Assembly: GCA_003255065.1 (NCBI GenBank)
Contig: QAOA01008090.1
Span: forward strand, 8,599 to 72,598
DNA from: Cercis canadensis
Taxonomy: Eukaryota; Streptophyta; Magnoliopsida; Fabales; Fabaceae
Length of the DNA stretch: 64,000 nucleotides
Direction of reading: 5' to 3'
In this document: positions 1 to 10,599 of the stretch, piece after piece
How the letters are laid out: each line of letters opens with the position of its first letter
How positions within the stretch are numbered: position 1 is the stretch's first letter
Made by a program: the position numbers and the translations under genes
The notes under the pieces: generated by a model
The model's input: the letters and a program-made list of their open reading frames with translations, nothing else
Told to the model about the DNA's origin: nothing
Database searches by the model: none

Positions 1-1060
1 AAATGAATTAAGCAAACATTCAAGTCTAGTTTTACCTAAGTCCATGATCCAGCCAAGGTGATTAATCCATCCAAAAGCTCAGAAACATTAATCAACCATA
101 CAATCCTCTTTTATCACATGCAATTAAGCAATCACACATGAAGATCCAAATTCGAATTAAGCAATTCAAACAGAATATTTCAAAGGATTGAAAGAAGCAG
201 ATTAATCATTGAATGAATAACAACAACTCATAATCTCAAAACCAATAATCAGAACAGCCAAAACCTGGATTGATTGATGAATTAGCCCTCCATGAACAAG
301 AGAAGCTAAGTTCTTACAAAATATCTAAGAGAAAACTTAAGAGCTAAGGAAAGACTAGAAAGCTGTCTAAAATATATAAAACTTGATTATGAATTTCGGC
401 TGCCTCCTTCTTCTGATATAGACCTCCAATTTTACATGCACACCTAAATTTCCCTTAGGGCACACTTGTTCCCATGGGCCTTAGCTTCAATTGGGCTTTG
501 GTTTGGGCCCATTTGGACTTGTCATGAGGAAGTTAGGCCCATTTAAGTGGCAGAAGGTGTCTGGAACCGTCAGCTAACTTGCACAGCAAATAAGACCATC
601 TTCCACATAAAATATGGTGAACCGGTCTTCATATCAATTTAAGCTCTGTCTGTTAGCTTTCCAATGGTACCACTTTCAGGTCCATATGAAATCCAAAACT
701 CAAGTTATGACCCAAATACTGCATGTAGGTCAGGATCCTGCGACAGCATGTCTTCTCTGGCTTCCAGGCTGCATATGACCTTCTGAACGTCCGAATTAGC
801 TTTGGAGCCCTGAAAGAAAGTTGTAGACAATTCTCTCAGCTTTCCAACAAGGTATGACTCGGAATTTTTGGACATCCAGAACTCAAGATATGCCTGAAAC
901 ACAGAGACAGCATATAATGCCCAGTATTGCTGGAAATTGCAATTAAGCATAAATGGATCCTAAGTCATGAAATGAGGTCTAAGTCTATGCAATTCAGCCC
1001 AAAAGAGGTTTAAAAGACTAAGTATGAGGAATAACTATTGTATAAAAAGTGTGTTCATCA
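1..1060 (-). repeat. 3' LTR of Athila-1 (partial, cut by window edge)
   Basis: This matches the 5' LTR at 6428-7854, starting from the part equivalent to about 6793, so roughly 365 bp lie outside the window. It ends at TCATCA (1055-1060). On the minus strand the LTR's first TGA serves as the stop codon of the truncated pol frame. Confidence 0.92.
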
Positions 1061-3256
1061 CACTTCCCGCACGCATGTGGGGTAAGATAAAGCAGTTATG
1101 ACATCTATTTTAGCAGGATTTACCTCAACCCCTTTTCTAGATACTACATGGCCTAAAACTATACCTTGCTCTACCATGAAATGGCACTTTTCAAAATTTA
1201 AGACAAGGTTAGTCTCAATGCAGCGATGTAGTACTCTAGCTAAACTACTCAGACAGTCATCAAAAGAAGAACCATAAACAGTAAAATCATCCATAAACAC
1301 CTCCATGCACTCCTCTAAAAAATCAGAGAATATACTTACCATGCACCTCTGGAAGGTACCAGGGGCATTGCAAAGGCCGAAAGGCATCCGCCGGTAAGCA
1401 AATTTGCCGAAGGGACAGGTAAAAGTGGTCTTCTCTTGATCCTCCGGTGCTATATGAATCTGGAAGTACCCAGTGTAGCCATCCAGAAAGCAGTAATGTG
1501 ATTTCCCAGCTAACCGCTCCAGCATTTTATCGATGAATGGCAGGGGGTAATGATCCTTCCTGGTGGCTTGATTCAGCCTCCTGTAATCGATGCAAACCTG
1601 CCAGTTGTTCTGCACTCGGGTAGGCAGCAACTCGTTGTTCTGGTTGGCCACCACTGTCACCCCGGATTTCTTCGGGACGACCTGCATTTGGCTCACCCAA
1701 GTGCTGTCATCCTGGTGGCTTGATTCAGCCTCCTGTAATCGATGCAGACCCGCCAGCTGTTCTGCACTCGGGGTAGGCAGCAACTCGTTGTTCTGGTTGG
1801 CCACCACTGTCACCCCGGATTTCTTCAGGACGACCTGCACTGGGCTCACCCAAGTGCTGTCAGAGATAGGATAAATGATGCCAGCTTGCAGAAGCTTGGT
1901 CACCTCCTTCTTTACTACATCCAGGATGAGAGGGTTTAATCGCCTCTGGGGCTGCCGCACTGGTTTAGCGCCATCTTCAAGTAATATGCGATGCATGCAT
2001 GTAGATGGACTAATGCCAGGAATATCTGCTAACGTCCAGCCAATGGCTCGCTTATGCTCTCGCAGAATGCACAGCAATCTTTCCTCTTGCTCAGGAAGTA
2101 AATTGTTGGCCACAATTACTGGAAGCTGCTCTGCAGATGCCAAATACGCATACTTCAGATGCTTAGGCAGAGGCTTCAGCTCTAGCTTGGGTGGCTGCAC
2201 TGCAGAGGGCAGAAATCTGGGTGGCTGAATGTCAATCTCTGCAGACTGAATCTCCTCCTGAACAGCAGCTGCTGCCAGCTCTGGGGAACCAGAGTTATCA
2301 TCACGTAAAAATGTGGAGATCTCAGCACAAATAGCACAGCCAGAATCACCATCACAATCAGTACAAGATTGGCACTGAATAGAATCATCAAAACCAGCCA
2401 AATCAGGTAAGTCAGCACACATATAACGGTAAACATCCTCAACCAAATCATCAATCACATCAATGTGAAAGACAGCATGCTCATCCATGGGATGCTTCAT
2501 AGCATCAAAAATGTTGAACTGCACAACAGATTCGCCAAACTCCATGGATAGAGTTCCTGCATACACGTCAATCTTAGTCCGCGCAGTCTTGAGGAATGGT
2601 CTGCCCAGAATAAGTGGAGCCTTGCTGGATTGTGACTGTCCTTCCATCTCCAGAATGTAGAAATCTGTTGGAAAGATCAGCTCATCAACTCTGACCAACA
2701 CATCTTCAATCAACCCAGCTGGATAAGCACTGCTCCTGTTGGCTAGCTGTATCACAACTCCTGTGGCATTCAAGGGTCCAAGCCCGAGGGAACTGAAAAC
2801 AGACATAGGCATGACATTGATCGAAGCGCCTAGATCTAGCATGGCATGCTCGAACTTGGAATTGCCTATAACACAGGGGATTGTGAAAGTCCCTGGATCC
2901 TTGCACTTCTGAGGCATAGGTTGAATAAGGGCTGAGACATTCTGACTCATGCTAATCCGCTCATTGCCCTTCAGCCTCCTCCTCTGGGTGCACAATTCCT
3001 TGAGAAATTTGGCATATCTAGGAATTTGCTTGATAGCATCCAGCAAGGGAATGTTAACTTCCACCTTCCTGAACGTCTCCAGAAGCTCTCTATCTTTCTC
3101 TGCCTCATCTTGCTTCTTGGATAGAGTAGCTCTCTGTGGAAAGGGAAGAGCTACTGCAGGCAGCTTGCTTGCAGGTGCAAGGTTGATTGGCTCAGGAACT
3201 GTTTGCTCTGCTGGTTGGGACGTACTGGCAGGTTGAGGCTCGGCTGGCTCTTGCAA
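1058..3256 (-). pseudogene. Athila-1 pol remnant: protease and reverse transcriptase, no RNase H or integrase
   Basis: A 732-codon open frame. The N-terminal third is a Pro/Gln-rich gag-pol linker. The retropepsin-like site DLGASINVMP is at residues 141-150 (about 2807-2836). RT motifs follow: CIDYRRLNQATRKDHYPLPF, CFLDGYTGYFQI, RRMPFGLCNAP, and the catalytic FMDD at residues 654-657 (1286-1297), a normal Athila variant of YxDD. The frame then runs into the 3' LTR and stops within it, so connection, RNase H and integrase domains are deleted. A 153-bp tandem duplication doubles the segment before the DYRRLN motif; the upstream copy is read out of frame for about 20 residues, yet no stop results. 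Enzyme activity is unlikely. It continues the gag frame at 3692-5071. Confidence 0.88.
1559..1863 (-). repeat. 153-bp tandem duplication inside Athila-1 RT
   Basis: Two copies, 1559-1710 and 1711-1863. The start is offset by 152 and the end by 153, because the second copy has one extra G in its CGGGGT stretch. Net gain is 51 codons, so the pol frame stays open, but the inner part of one copy is translated in a different frame. Confidence 0.9.
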
Positions 3257-3351
3257 AGCTTGCTTGCAGGTGCAAGGTTGATTGGTGCAGGAACTGCTTG
3301 CTCTACTGGTTGGGACTCACTGGCAGGTTGAGGCTCGACTGGCTCTTGCAA
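3162..3351 (-). repeat. 95-bp tandem duplication in Athila-1 linker
   Basis: The sequence starting at 3162 (AGCTTGCTTGCAGGTGCAA) recurs at 3257, period 95 bp. The length is not a multiple of three, so it shifts the polyprotein frame. Copies differ by a few bases. Confidence 0.88.
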
Positions 3352-3620
3352 GGATTTGCCAGACCTCAATGTGATAGCACTCACATTACTCCCATTTGGG
3401 TTGGGAATTGTCTGTGAAGGGAGTTTGCCAGAACCCTTGGACTGCAACTGGCTAACTGATGATGCCAATTGTCCAATCTGTGTTTCCAGATTCTGCATGG
3501 TGGACTCTGCTCTCTGCTGGAACTGGATGTTGCTGGTGGCCATGTGCTTCACCAGATCTTCCAATGAAGGCTCAGGTTTGGATGTTGACGGGTTGGCTGG
3601 CTGCATAGGCTGCTGCTGAA

Positions 3621-3808
3621 ATGGTGGCCTGTTTTGTTGAAACTGGCCCTGCCTGGCTGACTGAAATTGGCTCTGTTGTTGCCAAGGTTGCCTATACTGC
3701 TGCTGTATGCTGGAATGGTGGCCTATTTTGTTGAAACTGGCCCTGCCTGGCTGGTTGAAATTGGTTATGTTGTTGCCAGGGTTGCCTATATTGCTGCTGT
3801 TGCTGTGG
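3621..3808 (-). repeat. 94-bp tandem duplication at gag end of Athila-1
   Basis: The segment from 3621 (ATGGTGGCCT) recurs from 3715, period 94 bp, encoding duplicated RQGQFQQNRPPFQ. It truncates gag at 3692 by frameshift. Together with the 95-bp duplication the total gain is 189 bp (63 codons), which restores the original frame downstream. Confidence 0.88.
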
Positions 3809-5071
3809 CTGTTGTTGGGAGGACTGCTGTTGTGGTGCTGTAGCATTGCCATATCTGAAATTTGGATGATCCCTCCAACCAGGGTTGTAAGTGTTGGAGT
3901 ACGGATCATATCTAGGCTGCTGCTGCGATTGGTATGGGGATTGACTAGGAAAAACACCTGCTGCAGCTACAGAGGGATCCTGAAATCCAAAATCACCATC
4001 TTGCAGTGTAGGGCATGCGTCTGTAGGATGTGATGGACAAGCACAAATGCCACACAAGCTTGCAGGTTGAGGTGTGGATACTTGTCGCCCCATTGCCAAT
4101 TGCCTGACCAAGGAGGTCAATTCATCAAGTCTGTGCTCCATTCTTTGTTGGTCAGCAAATGATACACCAACTTCATTGACTCCCCTGGTGGAATGAATCA
4201 TCCTAACACCAAACTGCTGGGAATTCTCTGCCATATTGGAAATTAAATCTCTGGCAGCAGCAGGTGTTTTATCCACTAATGCTCCTCCACTAGCAGAATC
4301 AATGTTACTTCTATCCGAAGGTGACAAGCCCTCATAGAAATATTGTATCAATAGCTGATCACTTATTTGATGATGGAGGCAGCTTGAGCACAGCTTGGTA
4401 AACCTCTCCCAATACTCATGCAATGTCTCCCCTGGCAGTTGCCTTATGCCACATATGTCTTTGCGAATGGCAGCAGTTCTGGATGCAGGGAAGAACTTGG
4501 CCAGAAACAGCTTCTTCATGTCACTCCAATTTCTGATCGAACCTTGTGACAAGTAAAAGAGCCAGTCTTTAGCTGCATCAGCAAGAGAGAAAGGGAATGC
4601 TCTTAACTTGATTTGCTCTTCAAAAATTCCTTGTGGCCTCATTGTGGAACAAACCACATGGAATTCCTTTAAATGCTTATGAGGATCTTCACTTGCAAGA
4701 CCATGAAACTTTGGCAGCAAGTGTATCAATCCAGATTTCAATTCAAAAGCAGTATCAATCTCTGGATATTGGATCCCTAAAGGTTGGTAAGCAACATCAG
4801 GGGTGGCCAATTCCTTAAGAGTTCTGTCTCTAGGCTGCATGTTATTATTATTATTATTTCCAGCTCTATTAGCATTATCAGCTCTATTACCTTCATCAAC
4901 AACAGGATCAACAATAGGAATAACAATAGGAGTTCTAGCTTCAGCCATGGTAGGATCTAAATTATCAACAGCCCTATGTGCTCTATTACGGGTATGCAAG
5001 GTTCTCTCTATTTCAGGGTCTACTTCAAGCAATACAAAGGGAGAAGACCTAGTCATACACCATGCAAACAA
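3692..5071 (-). pseudogene. Athila-1 Gag (capsid and CCHC zinc knuckle), frameshifted end
   Basis: A 459-codon frame. After an acidic/Asn-rich N-terminus comes a retrotransposon Gag capsid region: LIHLLPKFHGLASEDPHKHL, LRAFPFSLADAAKDWLFYL, FFPASRTAAIRKDI, ETLHEYWERFTKLC. A single zinc knuckle CGICACPSHPTDAC (C-x2-C-x4-H-x4-C) follows, then a Gln-rich tail. The product would form the particle shell and bind RNA. It ends by frameshift in the 94-bp duplication. The true start is uncertain: the first Met (5071) lies close to the leader, and MAEART (about 4948) is an internal alternative. Confidence 0.85.
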
Positions 5072-5787
5072 GTGGCTAAATGCCTAAACACACCACAATG
5101 CACAAAAACACAGAAAAACACACAAAACTGACAGAATTAAGCTAAAACCGAAACACACCAAAAACACAAAACAAAGGTAAAAAGACACCAAAATAGGACT
5201 AGAAAAGGTATCTAAACATTTTTTAAAATTTTTCTACCACCACAGGACGAAAGGTGGATGAAAATGGAACTCAAAAATCAAATAAAAAATCTTTAAAAAA
5301 TGGAAAAGTGGTCAAAACAGTGGAATTTGGCATAAAAAAGCAGACCTCACAGCCATATGCTATGATTGTTGGTTGTTAGGCCCTTTTCCTTCAACTGACC
5401 AAGTTTCAAGTCAATCGGAGCAAAAAATTTCGTTCGGAACAGTAAAACCAGAAATATGACCAAGTTTCAGGTCAATCGGAACAAAAACTTTCGTTTTGAA
5501 CAGTAGAACCAGAAATCACTAAATCAAGCCAAACCGAAGGAAAAACAAAGGGGAAATGATCCAAATGGCCAAAATTCACTCAATCACAATATAAAACATC
5601 TAAGGACACTTCAAATCAAGAAAAACAATGGCCACTGGCCTCAAACAGAATGGATACTTGGCCAAAAAGTTATGGAAAAAGTGGCCAAAACCCTAAAAAG
5701 AACAAAAACTCAAACACAAAGAGGGTGAATTAGGGAAAGTTAAAAGTCAGTTTTACTACTAATAATATTGATTCAAAGATAGAACAA

Positions 5788-5805
5788 TCCCCGGCAACGG
5801 CGCCA
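5788..5805 (-). promoter_or_regulatory. Primer-binding site (tRNA-Asp), inner copy
   Basis: The minus strand reads TGGCGCCGTTGCCGGGGA, complementary to the 3' end of plant tRNA-Asp. It sits 5 nt (5806-5810) from the LTR fragment at 5811. Confidence 0.9.
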
Positions 5806-6404
5806 AAATTTGATGAGCTGCCGAGGCTCCTTAAATTAATTAAGTTTAAGGTCGGTTACCTAAGATATTTGCAGCATAGGGCAGCCCTAAGTCGAACCTA
5901 AGGATTGTTCTATTTAGTGAATCATATTAAGAGGCATGTAAACAGGGGGGTTTTGTTTGGTTTAAGTGCTTGACAGAAATAAAAGTGGTCAAAACAGTGG
6001 AATTTGGCTTAAAAAAGCAGACCTCAAAGCTGTTGGCTGTGACTTGTGTGAGATAGGCCCTTTTCCTTCAACTGACCAAGTTTCAGGTCAATCGGAACAA
6101 AAACTTTCGTTTTGAACAGTAGAACCAGAAATCACTAAATCAAGCCAAACCGAAGGAAAAACAAAGGGGAAATGATCCAAATGGCCAAAATTCACTCAAT
6201 CACAATATAAAACATCTAAGGACACTTCAAATCAAGAAAAACAATGGCCACTGGCCTCAAACAGAATGGATACTTGGCCAAAAAGTTATGGAAAAAGTGG
6301 CCAAAACCCTAAAAAGAACAAAAACTCAAACACAAGGGGGGTGAATTAGGGGAAAGTTAAAAGTCAGTTTTACTACTAATACTACTGATTCAAAGATAGA
6401 ACAA

Positions 6405-6422
6405 TCCCCGGCAACGGCGCCA
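6405..6422 (-). promoter_or_regulatory. Primer-binding site (tRNA-Asp), outer copy next to full LTR
   Basis: Same 18-nt site, again with a 5-nt spacer to the LTR at 6428. This is the copy in the normal position for priming minus-strand DNA. Confidence 0.92.
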
Positions 6423-6427
6423 AAATT

Positions 6428-7854
6428 TGATGAGCTGCCGAGGCTCCTCAAATTACTTAAAGTTTAAGGTCGGTTCCTAAGCTATTTGCAGCAAAGGGCA
6501 GCCCTAAGTCGAACCTAAGGATTGTTCTATTTGGTGAATCATATTGAGAAGCATATAAACAGGGGGGTTGTGTTTGTTTCTGTGATTAACAAAAATTAAT
6601 TGAAAGTGGTAAAGTTTAAGAGAAAGCAACCAATCCAAGTCTTAACTAATTCTGATTTTGATTCATCCTTGATTTCCAAGGATCCATTTAATTATTAATC
6701 ATGTTCTTGGCCTTTAAAACATATCAAGAAGCCTCTCAATGTTCTATGGATGTCTACTGGTTAAGCAACCAGAATTCGGTTCAACAAGGGACTAAATGAA
6801 TTAAGCAAACATTCAAGTCCAGTTTAACCTAAGTCCTGAATCCAGCCAAGGTAATTAATCCGTCCAAGCTTAGAACCATTAATTAACCATACAATCCTCT
6901 TTTATCACATGCAAACAGAATATGAACACATGAATAATCCAATCCGAATTAAGCAATTCAAACAGAATATTTCAGAGGATTGAAAGAACTTGATTAACAA
7001 CTAAAATGAAGAACAACAACACATAATCTCAAAATCAATAATCAGAATAGCAAAACCTGGATTGATATGATGATTTAGCCCTCCATGAACAAGAAGAGCT
7101 GAGTTCTTACAAAATATCTAAGAGAAAACTTAGAGACTAAGGAAAGAGTAAAAGCTGTCTAAAAATATCTAATGACTTGATTCTGAATTTCGGCTGCCCC
7201 CTCTTGCTGATATAGACCTCCAAATTTACATGCACACCCAAATTACCCTTAGGGCACACTTGTTCCCATGGGCCTTAGCTTCAATTGGGCTTTGGTTTGG
7301 GCCCATTTGGACTTGTCATGAGGAAGTTAGGTCCATTTAAGTGCCAATAGGTGTCTGGAACCGTCAGCTAACTTCCACAGCAAATAAGACCATCTTCAAT
7401 ATAAAATATGGTGAACCAGTCTTCATATCAATTGAATCTCTGTCTGTTATCTTTCCAATGGTACCAGTTTCAGGTCCATATGACATCCAAAACTCAAGTT
7501 ATGGCCCAAATACTGCATGTAGGTCAGGATCCTGCGACAGCATGTCTTCTCTGGCTTCCAGGCTGCATATGACCTTCTGGACGTCCGAATTAGCTTTGGA
7601 GCCCTGAAAGAAAGTTGTAGAAAATTATCTCAGCTTTCCTACAAGGTATGACTCGGAATTTTTAGACATCCAGAACTCAAGATATGCACGAAACACAGAG
7701 ACAGCATAAAATGCTCAGTATTGCTGGAAATTGCAATTAGGCACAAATGGATCCAAAGTCATGAAATGAGGTCTAAGTCTATGCAATTCAGCCCAAAAGA
7801 GGTTTAAAAGACTAAGTATGAGGGATAACTATTGTATAAAAAGTGTGTTAATCA
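6428..7854 (-). repeat. 5' LTR of Athila-1
   Basis: 1427 bp, plus-strand ends TGATGAGC and TTAATCA. It is collinear with the left LTR (1-1060) and with the solo LTR at 55766-57179. The outer end reads TTAATCA where the other two copies read TTCATCA. Confidence 0.92.
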
Positions 7855-8381
7855 GTAAAAATTTCACCTATTGCCCTCAGATTGTCACAAAAGCTTCTTA
7901 CCTTGACCATATATTCCCATACACTAAGAGTACCTTTTTGAGTTGTCTGCAACTAAAGTCTAAGCTCCATGATTCTGGCTCGAGATGAACAAGCAAAGCT
8001 GTCTCCTAAGGATTTCTAGATCTCATATGCAGTATTGTACCCCATGCTTTGAGTCATAAGTTGCTCAGTGAGTGAGGCATAGATCCAGCTCATAACCAGT
8101 CTATTTTGCCTCTGTCAAAGCACGAATTCTGGATTCAAAGTGAGAGTTCCAGTGACAGAAGAGGAATTTTGATGAAATTTCTCAGGCCAAACTCGAGATC
8201 CATCAAGAATGTCCTCATATCCATTTGCAATTACTATATTCAGAAGTTGATTCTTCCAAACAAGGTAGTTGTTGTGATCCAACTTGATTGTGAGTGTTTG
8301 TCCAATCGCAGGCAATGATGCACTATTGGAGTTCATAGATTCCTGTAATGGTGACACAAATGTTGAACTGTGTTCTACCAT
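7855..8381 (-). pseudogene. Ty1/copia gag remnant (copia-1)
   Basis: Minus-strand translation starts at Met 8381 (MVEHSSTFVSPLQESMNS) and shows the copia Gag signature LDHNNYLVWKNQLL. After a stop near 8115 it continues as EQLMTQSMGYNTAYEIWKSL-type and RIMELRL...KGTLSVWEYM-type sequence (UBN2 Gag domain), with further stops, up to the Athila-1 LTR at 7855. The rest of this element lies beyond Athila-1, outside the window. Confidence 0.8.
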
Positions 8382-8390
8382 TTTTTTAGA

Positions 8391-8402
8391 GCTTTGATAC
8401 CA
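8391..8402 (-). promoter_or_regulatory. Copia-1 primer-binding site (tRNA-iMet type)
   Basis: The minus strand reads TGGTATCAAAGC, one base from the usual copia TGGTATCAGAGC. It lies directly inside the LTR end at 8403 and just upstream of gag. Confidence 0.8.
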
Positions 8403-8805
8403 TGAAAGCTTTGTGAATCAACAACAAGGTGAAGAACAAGAGCTTGAAGCACAAGAATTATGCAGCAAGCAATTAGGAAAGCATTGCAGAGACGAGCAAG
8501 AAATTGAGAGGAAGAAGAAGATAATAGAGAAGAGAAGAAAGAGTATAATGTAACTTGTATATTCAGTATTAATTGTATTTGTACATCTTGGAAATATATA
8601 TAGCCAATCAGATTTAACTAATTTCTTATCAATCTAACACTTTCACATAACCAACTAACAACTCTAACTTAACTACTATTGCTGAGCTGACTTAACTGAC
8701 TTTCTATAATTAGTCAAACTACTAATAGCTAATGCTAACCACTAATGCTGACTGGACATGCCATGCTAGCTGCCATCATACATGATCATTATATTACATT
8801 TAACA
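8403..8805 (-). repeat. Probable 5' LTR of copia-1
   Basis: About 403 bp with plus-strand ends TGAAAGC and TTTAACA, giving TGTTAAAT...GCTTTCA on the minus strand, directly beside the primer site. The outer boundary is where LINE coding similarity starts. The partner LTR is not in the window, so the outer end is inferred. Confidence 0.65.
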
Positions 8806-9720
8806 CATATTACCAGCATGACGAATACAAGAAAAAGAAATTAAATGAAGACCCAACATTAGGAATCTAATATCATTAAGAATTAGTCGCAACACTGAAC
8901 CATCCAACACACCATGGGAGAGCCTAATGTAAACAACAAGATAGAGACCCTCTACCATAACCTCCATAAATTGTAAATCCCAAACAAGAAGAAGCGCTTC
9001 TCGAAGAGCCCAAGCCTCCATCACCATTGGAGAGAATAAAGAAAAGCAAGGTTTGGAAGCAGCTGCATAACACGAGCCATGACTATCTCGTACGACCATT
9101 CCCATACCTCTTTTACCTAGCCCAAAGAAAACCACCACATCCATATTCACTTTGAAGACATCATTAGGAGTTGGGCACTAACCAAACCGACTAGCACTAG
9201 AGGACTGAAAGGGTTGCAACACAAAAGGTTTTTTCATTAATGTCTCCAAAGCTTGCCCAAAAGGACTTAGCATCAGTGACAACCTCTATCGGAGCTCTCC
9301 CACTTTTACCATGTACTACAAAATTTCTTTCATGCCAAATGAACCACAAAAGCATAGAAACCAATAAAATAACATCAGACAAAAGAGAGAAGAAAACTAA
9401 GTCAAACCAATCTTGAATAGAGCCCATAGACATGAGATTAAACTAATCACTAAGATCAGCTACCTTCCAAACATCCTGAGCAAACAAGCAATTAAGAAAA
9501 ATATGCAATAAGGATTTTGATTCCTCATGGCAGCAAGGGCATGTTGCATCCCACAGCACTAACCTCTTCACAAGGTTAGGTTTTGTTGGTAAAATATCAT
9601 GCAGAACACGCCAAAGAATTTAATCTTTACAAATAGTTTTATTTTTGTTAAAAGAATACAATAACTTTTGTTGATACAATATATTAGCTGCAGTACAAAA
9701 TTCATACAATACCCCAAAAA
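8806..9720 (-). pseudogene. LINE (L1-type) 3' part: zinc-knuckle region and RNase H-like domain
   Basis: Read right to left on the minus strand, the region shows WRVLHDILPTKPNLVKR and CPCCHEESKSLLHIFLNC, the reverse-transcriptase zinc-binding (zf-RVT) signature. A tryptophan-rich linker (LLWFIWHERNFVVHGK) follows. Next is an RNase H-like domain of the RVT_3 kind: GMGMVVRDSHG, MEAWALREALLLVWDL, FSCIRHAGN. Several stops and frame changes interrupt it. The copia-1 LTR cuts it right after RHAGN, where the domain would normally finish. The piece at 13030-13790 carries the domain that should precede it in the same orientation. Confidence 0.82.
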
Positions 9721-9743
9721 CAGATATATCTGCAAACGAGCAA

Positions 9744-10115
9744 TTAAGGATGACCTCTATATCTCTCTTTTTGGTACTTTGGCTACGACTTCGGGTTCAA
9801 ACACGCGACCCACAAGCCTTAAGGATGACCTCAATACCATTTAGCAATAAACTGTTTGGTCCTCTATTTCTCTCGACTGAGGCTTGACTTTAAAAGGGTT
9901 ACTAGAGCTATAGTTGTGGTCCGTTTTAACGGTCCTCTTTCTACTTGTTGCAAGTCCCAAAAGAATTTGTCCACAACAACTTATAGAACTACATCTCTAT
10001 CTATATCTATACTACTTCATAAAGGGACCAAACTTCCTGTGGTCAAGTAGTATTGAGGTCATTCTTAGGAGTGAGTTCCATTTTCAAACCTGGAGTCGTA
10101 GCCAAGTACAAAAAA
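9744..10115. repeat. Imperfect inverted repeat with internal 14-bp direct repeats
   Basis: Sequence around 9770-9865 is repeated in reverse complement at about 10023-10115; both arms contain GGCTACGACT-like and ATGACCTCAATAC sequence. Within the left arm a perfect 14-bp direct repeat (TTAAGGATGACCTC, 9744-9757 and 9819-9832) brackets 61 bp. The right arm ends in an A16-like tract. It could be a foldback/MITE, or two SINE-like insertions in opposite orientation. No protein is encoded. Confidence 0.5.
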
Positions 10116-10270
10116 AAAAAAAAAACTATCATAAAGGCAATATCCTATAAGGTACTCTCTATGATATCACAAATTATTGTAGCAGTTGTTGGCAAAACAC
10201 TTTTCACCAAACATTGTAGTAGTCACTGTAGCAGTATTGTTTGGTACAGTAGCAAATAGTAAAAAATTTC

Positions 10271-10278
10271 TATAAAAG
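10271..10278 (+). promoter_or_regulatory. TATA-like box of a possible degenerate gypsy LTR
   Basis: TATAAAAG lies about 400 bp upstream of the decayed gypsy gag on the same strand and is followed by a CT-rich stretch. This is what an LTR promoter would look like, but no LTR partner or primer site was found, so the call is tentative. Confidence 0.35.
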
Positions 10279-10599
10279 GGAGTCTTGCACCCTTGTTGCA
10301 AACATCTTCCGAACCTTCAATTTTCTTTATTTCTCTCCTCCGTTTCCCCAGAAAGAGAAGCGTGCTTGTAATAATCAATCTCTTCAATATACATACAATT
10401 AGATAATTCAATGGAGTACTAATTAATTATTGAATTTTTATAAAATTTTATGAGCATGATCTACATCATGAGAACTTTCAATTCAACATTTGGATGTATG
10501 AAATTATTTTCATCATCCATAGAAAGTTATCCAAGGGTGTAACTATGACTAGTCTTACACCCAGTATATATATGATTCAAAGCAAGTGATTCCAAATAG

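Larger units (their letters stand above)
3151..3957 (-). pseudogene. Athila-1 gag-pol linker read in a shifted frame
   Basis: This 268-codon frame carries the Gln/Pro-rich middle of the polyprotein, with repeated QFQ..RQGQFQQNRPPFQ and EPVEPQPAS segments and the stretch LEDLVKHMATSNIQFQQRAE, a coiled-coil-like segment that follows the zinc knuckle in these elements. It overlaps the upstream gag frame (3692-5071) and the downstream pol frame (1058-3256), which share a frame with each other but not with this one. The displacement is explained by the two flanking tandem duplications of 94 and 95 bp. It is not an independent gene. Confidence 0.8.
5304..6427 (-). repeat. Duplicated leader and primer-site block of Athila-1
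   Basis: Leader sequence 5304-5810 is repeated at 5981-6427. Between them lies 5811-5980, the inner 170 bp of an LTR end (starting TGATGAGCTGCCGAGG). The element therefore reads LTR, primer site, leader, LTR fragment, primer site, leader, gag. The first leader is about 60 bp longer because of an inner 61-bp repeat (about 5398-5519). The sequence between gag and this block (5090-5303) shows nothing recognisable. Confidence 0.88.
1..7854 (-). mobile_element. Athila-1: defective Athila-type Ty3/gypsy LTR retrotransposon
   Basis: On the minus strand the order is 5' LTR (7854-6428), primer site, leader, gag, protease, reverse transcriptase, 3' LTR (1060 to beyond the window edge). The LTRs begin and end TGATGA...TCATCA. 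The primer site TGGCGCCGTTGCCGGGGA matches the 3' end of plant tRNA-Asp, the usual Athila primer, and the protease has the DLGAS form seen in this clade. The 3' LTR follows RT directly, so RNase H and integrase are gone and the copy could only have moved in trans. The leader with primer site is present twice, and the coding region carries three short tandem duplications. It is inserted in a copia gag. Its far end and the second target duplication lie outside the window. Family assignment rests on primer site and protein motifs, not on a phylogeny. Confidence 0.9.

Noticed and set aside
1590-2228. Plus-strand ORFs opposite Athila-1 pol
   Set aside because: They are antisense shadows of the RT and protease coding strand with no family features.
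5788-5805. tRNA-Asp-like sequence as a tRNA gene
   Set aside because: Only the 18-nt 3' end complement is present, next to an LTR; it is a primer-binding site. The same holds at 6405, 40380 and 53252.
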